Shown here in pieces: positions 63,701-64,000 of a stretch of DNA of 64,000 nucleotides (position 1 is the first letter of the stretch; each line of letters begins with the position of its first letter). The stretch lies in the NCBI RefSeq assembly GCF_902635505.1, contig NC_045426.1:673229087-673293086 (forward strand), in the 5' to 3' direction. The position numbers were made by a program, and so were the translations under genes. A model generated the notes under the pieces. That model was not told where the DNA came from and made no database searches. It saw only the letters and a list, made by a program, of their open reading frames with translations. The DNA is from Sarcophilus harrisii (taxonomy: Eukaryota; Chordata; Mammalia; Dasyuromorphia; Dasyuridae).

Positions 63701-64000
63701 TAATCCCCTATATATAATCATCCTGAGAAGCAATCATCTGGTCTTCTCTCTGAGGGATTTTAAAATGTACCTAGTCATTTTAAAGATGACAGAGCCAGGA
63801 GCTGAGTCCGCACTTCCTTAGTCCAAATCCAGCACTTGCCACTATTCTGTGTTCACATATAGCATTATTCCAATGTAGAGCTTTCCATGTTTCTGTGTAG
63901 TCTCCACTCTCAATGCTTCTTTATGACAAAATATTCCTTCAAATTGATCCATTATAGATTTACCCTTCAATCATTTCCGAATCTTTGGGCCCTTACATTG
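63701..64000. other. Window end, possible MIR scrap and L1 words
   Basis: 63775-63830 has 'aaagatgacagagccaggag'-type MIR words. The last 100 nt ('tctttatgacaaaatattcc', 'cccttcaatcatttccg') resemble worn L1 text. Nothing firm. Confidence 0.35.

Noticed and set aside
1-64000. CRISPR arrays, operons, riboswitches, rRNA or tRNA genes
   Set aside because: No regularly spaced repeats or bacterial gene layout exist in this mammalian DNA. tRNA-like B-box words occur only inside SINEs.

Overview
This window is mammalian nuclear DNA, almost certainly from a marsupial. Intron-split host genes sit in a sea of interspersed repeats. These include many old L2 (CR1-clade) fragments, CR1/L3 pieces, MIR-type SINEs, marsupial L1 3' ends, and tRNA-type SINEs of a kind I know only from marsupials. 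I cannot fix the species. The repeat flavour fits an Australian marsupial slightly better than an opossum.

Two host genes can be rebuilt exon by exon with consistent splice sites and phases. On the minus strand, 967-10726, lie seven coding exons predicting a 436-residue protein made of repeated short 'S-x-x-x-x-G-D' units. I call it SAXO5 (TEX45, human C19orf45), a ciliary/sperm axonemal microtubule-associated protein, from its repeats and its position. On the plus strand, 21995-37757, five coding exons give a complete 239-residue PEX11G (peroxin 11 gamma), a peroxisomal membrane protein that promotes peroxisome elongation and division. The two genes are divergent, as I recall for human 19p13.2. 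PEX11G starts in a CpG island (about 21.87-22.46 kb) with GC boxes, a CRE-like site and an ETS site.

The 11 kb between the genes holds only repeats: SINEs, L2, CR1/L3, an L1 composite in mixed orientation, and two long (GGAA/CCTT)n arrays.

Downstream of PEX11G (38-64 kb) I see no intact coding gene. There is an orphan CpG island at about 44.4-45.6 kb with a ZNF143-type motif, GC boxes and an NRF1-like palindrome. At 61.6-63.0 kb there is a badly eroded C2H2 zinc-finger array, split by a SINE. In human I expect ARHGEF18 tail-to-tail with PEX11G, but no exon of it is recognisable here. The rest is layered repeat insertions, several with clear target-site duplications, and one solitary LTR fossil near 46.5-46.9 kb.

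I found no new enzyme system, CRISPR array or operon. The unusual signals are the orphan promoter and zinc-finger relic, long sense-strand pyrimidine tracts before two exons, nested LINE/SINE insertions, and a near-perfect palindrome inside an L1 fragment.
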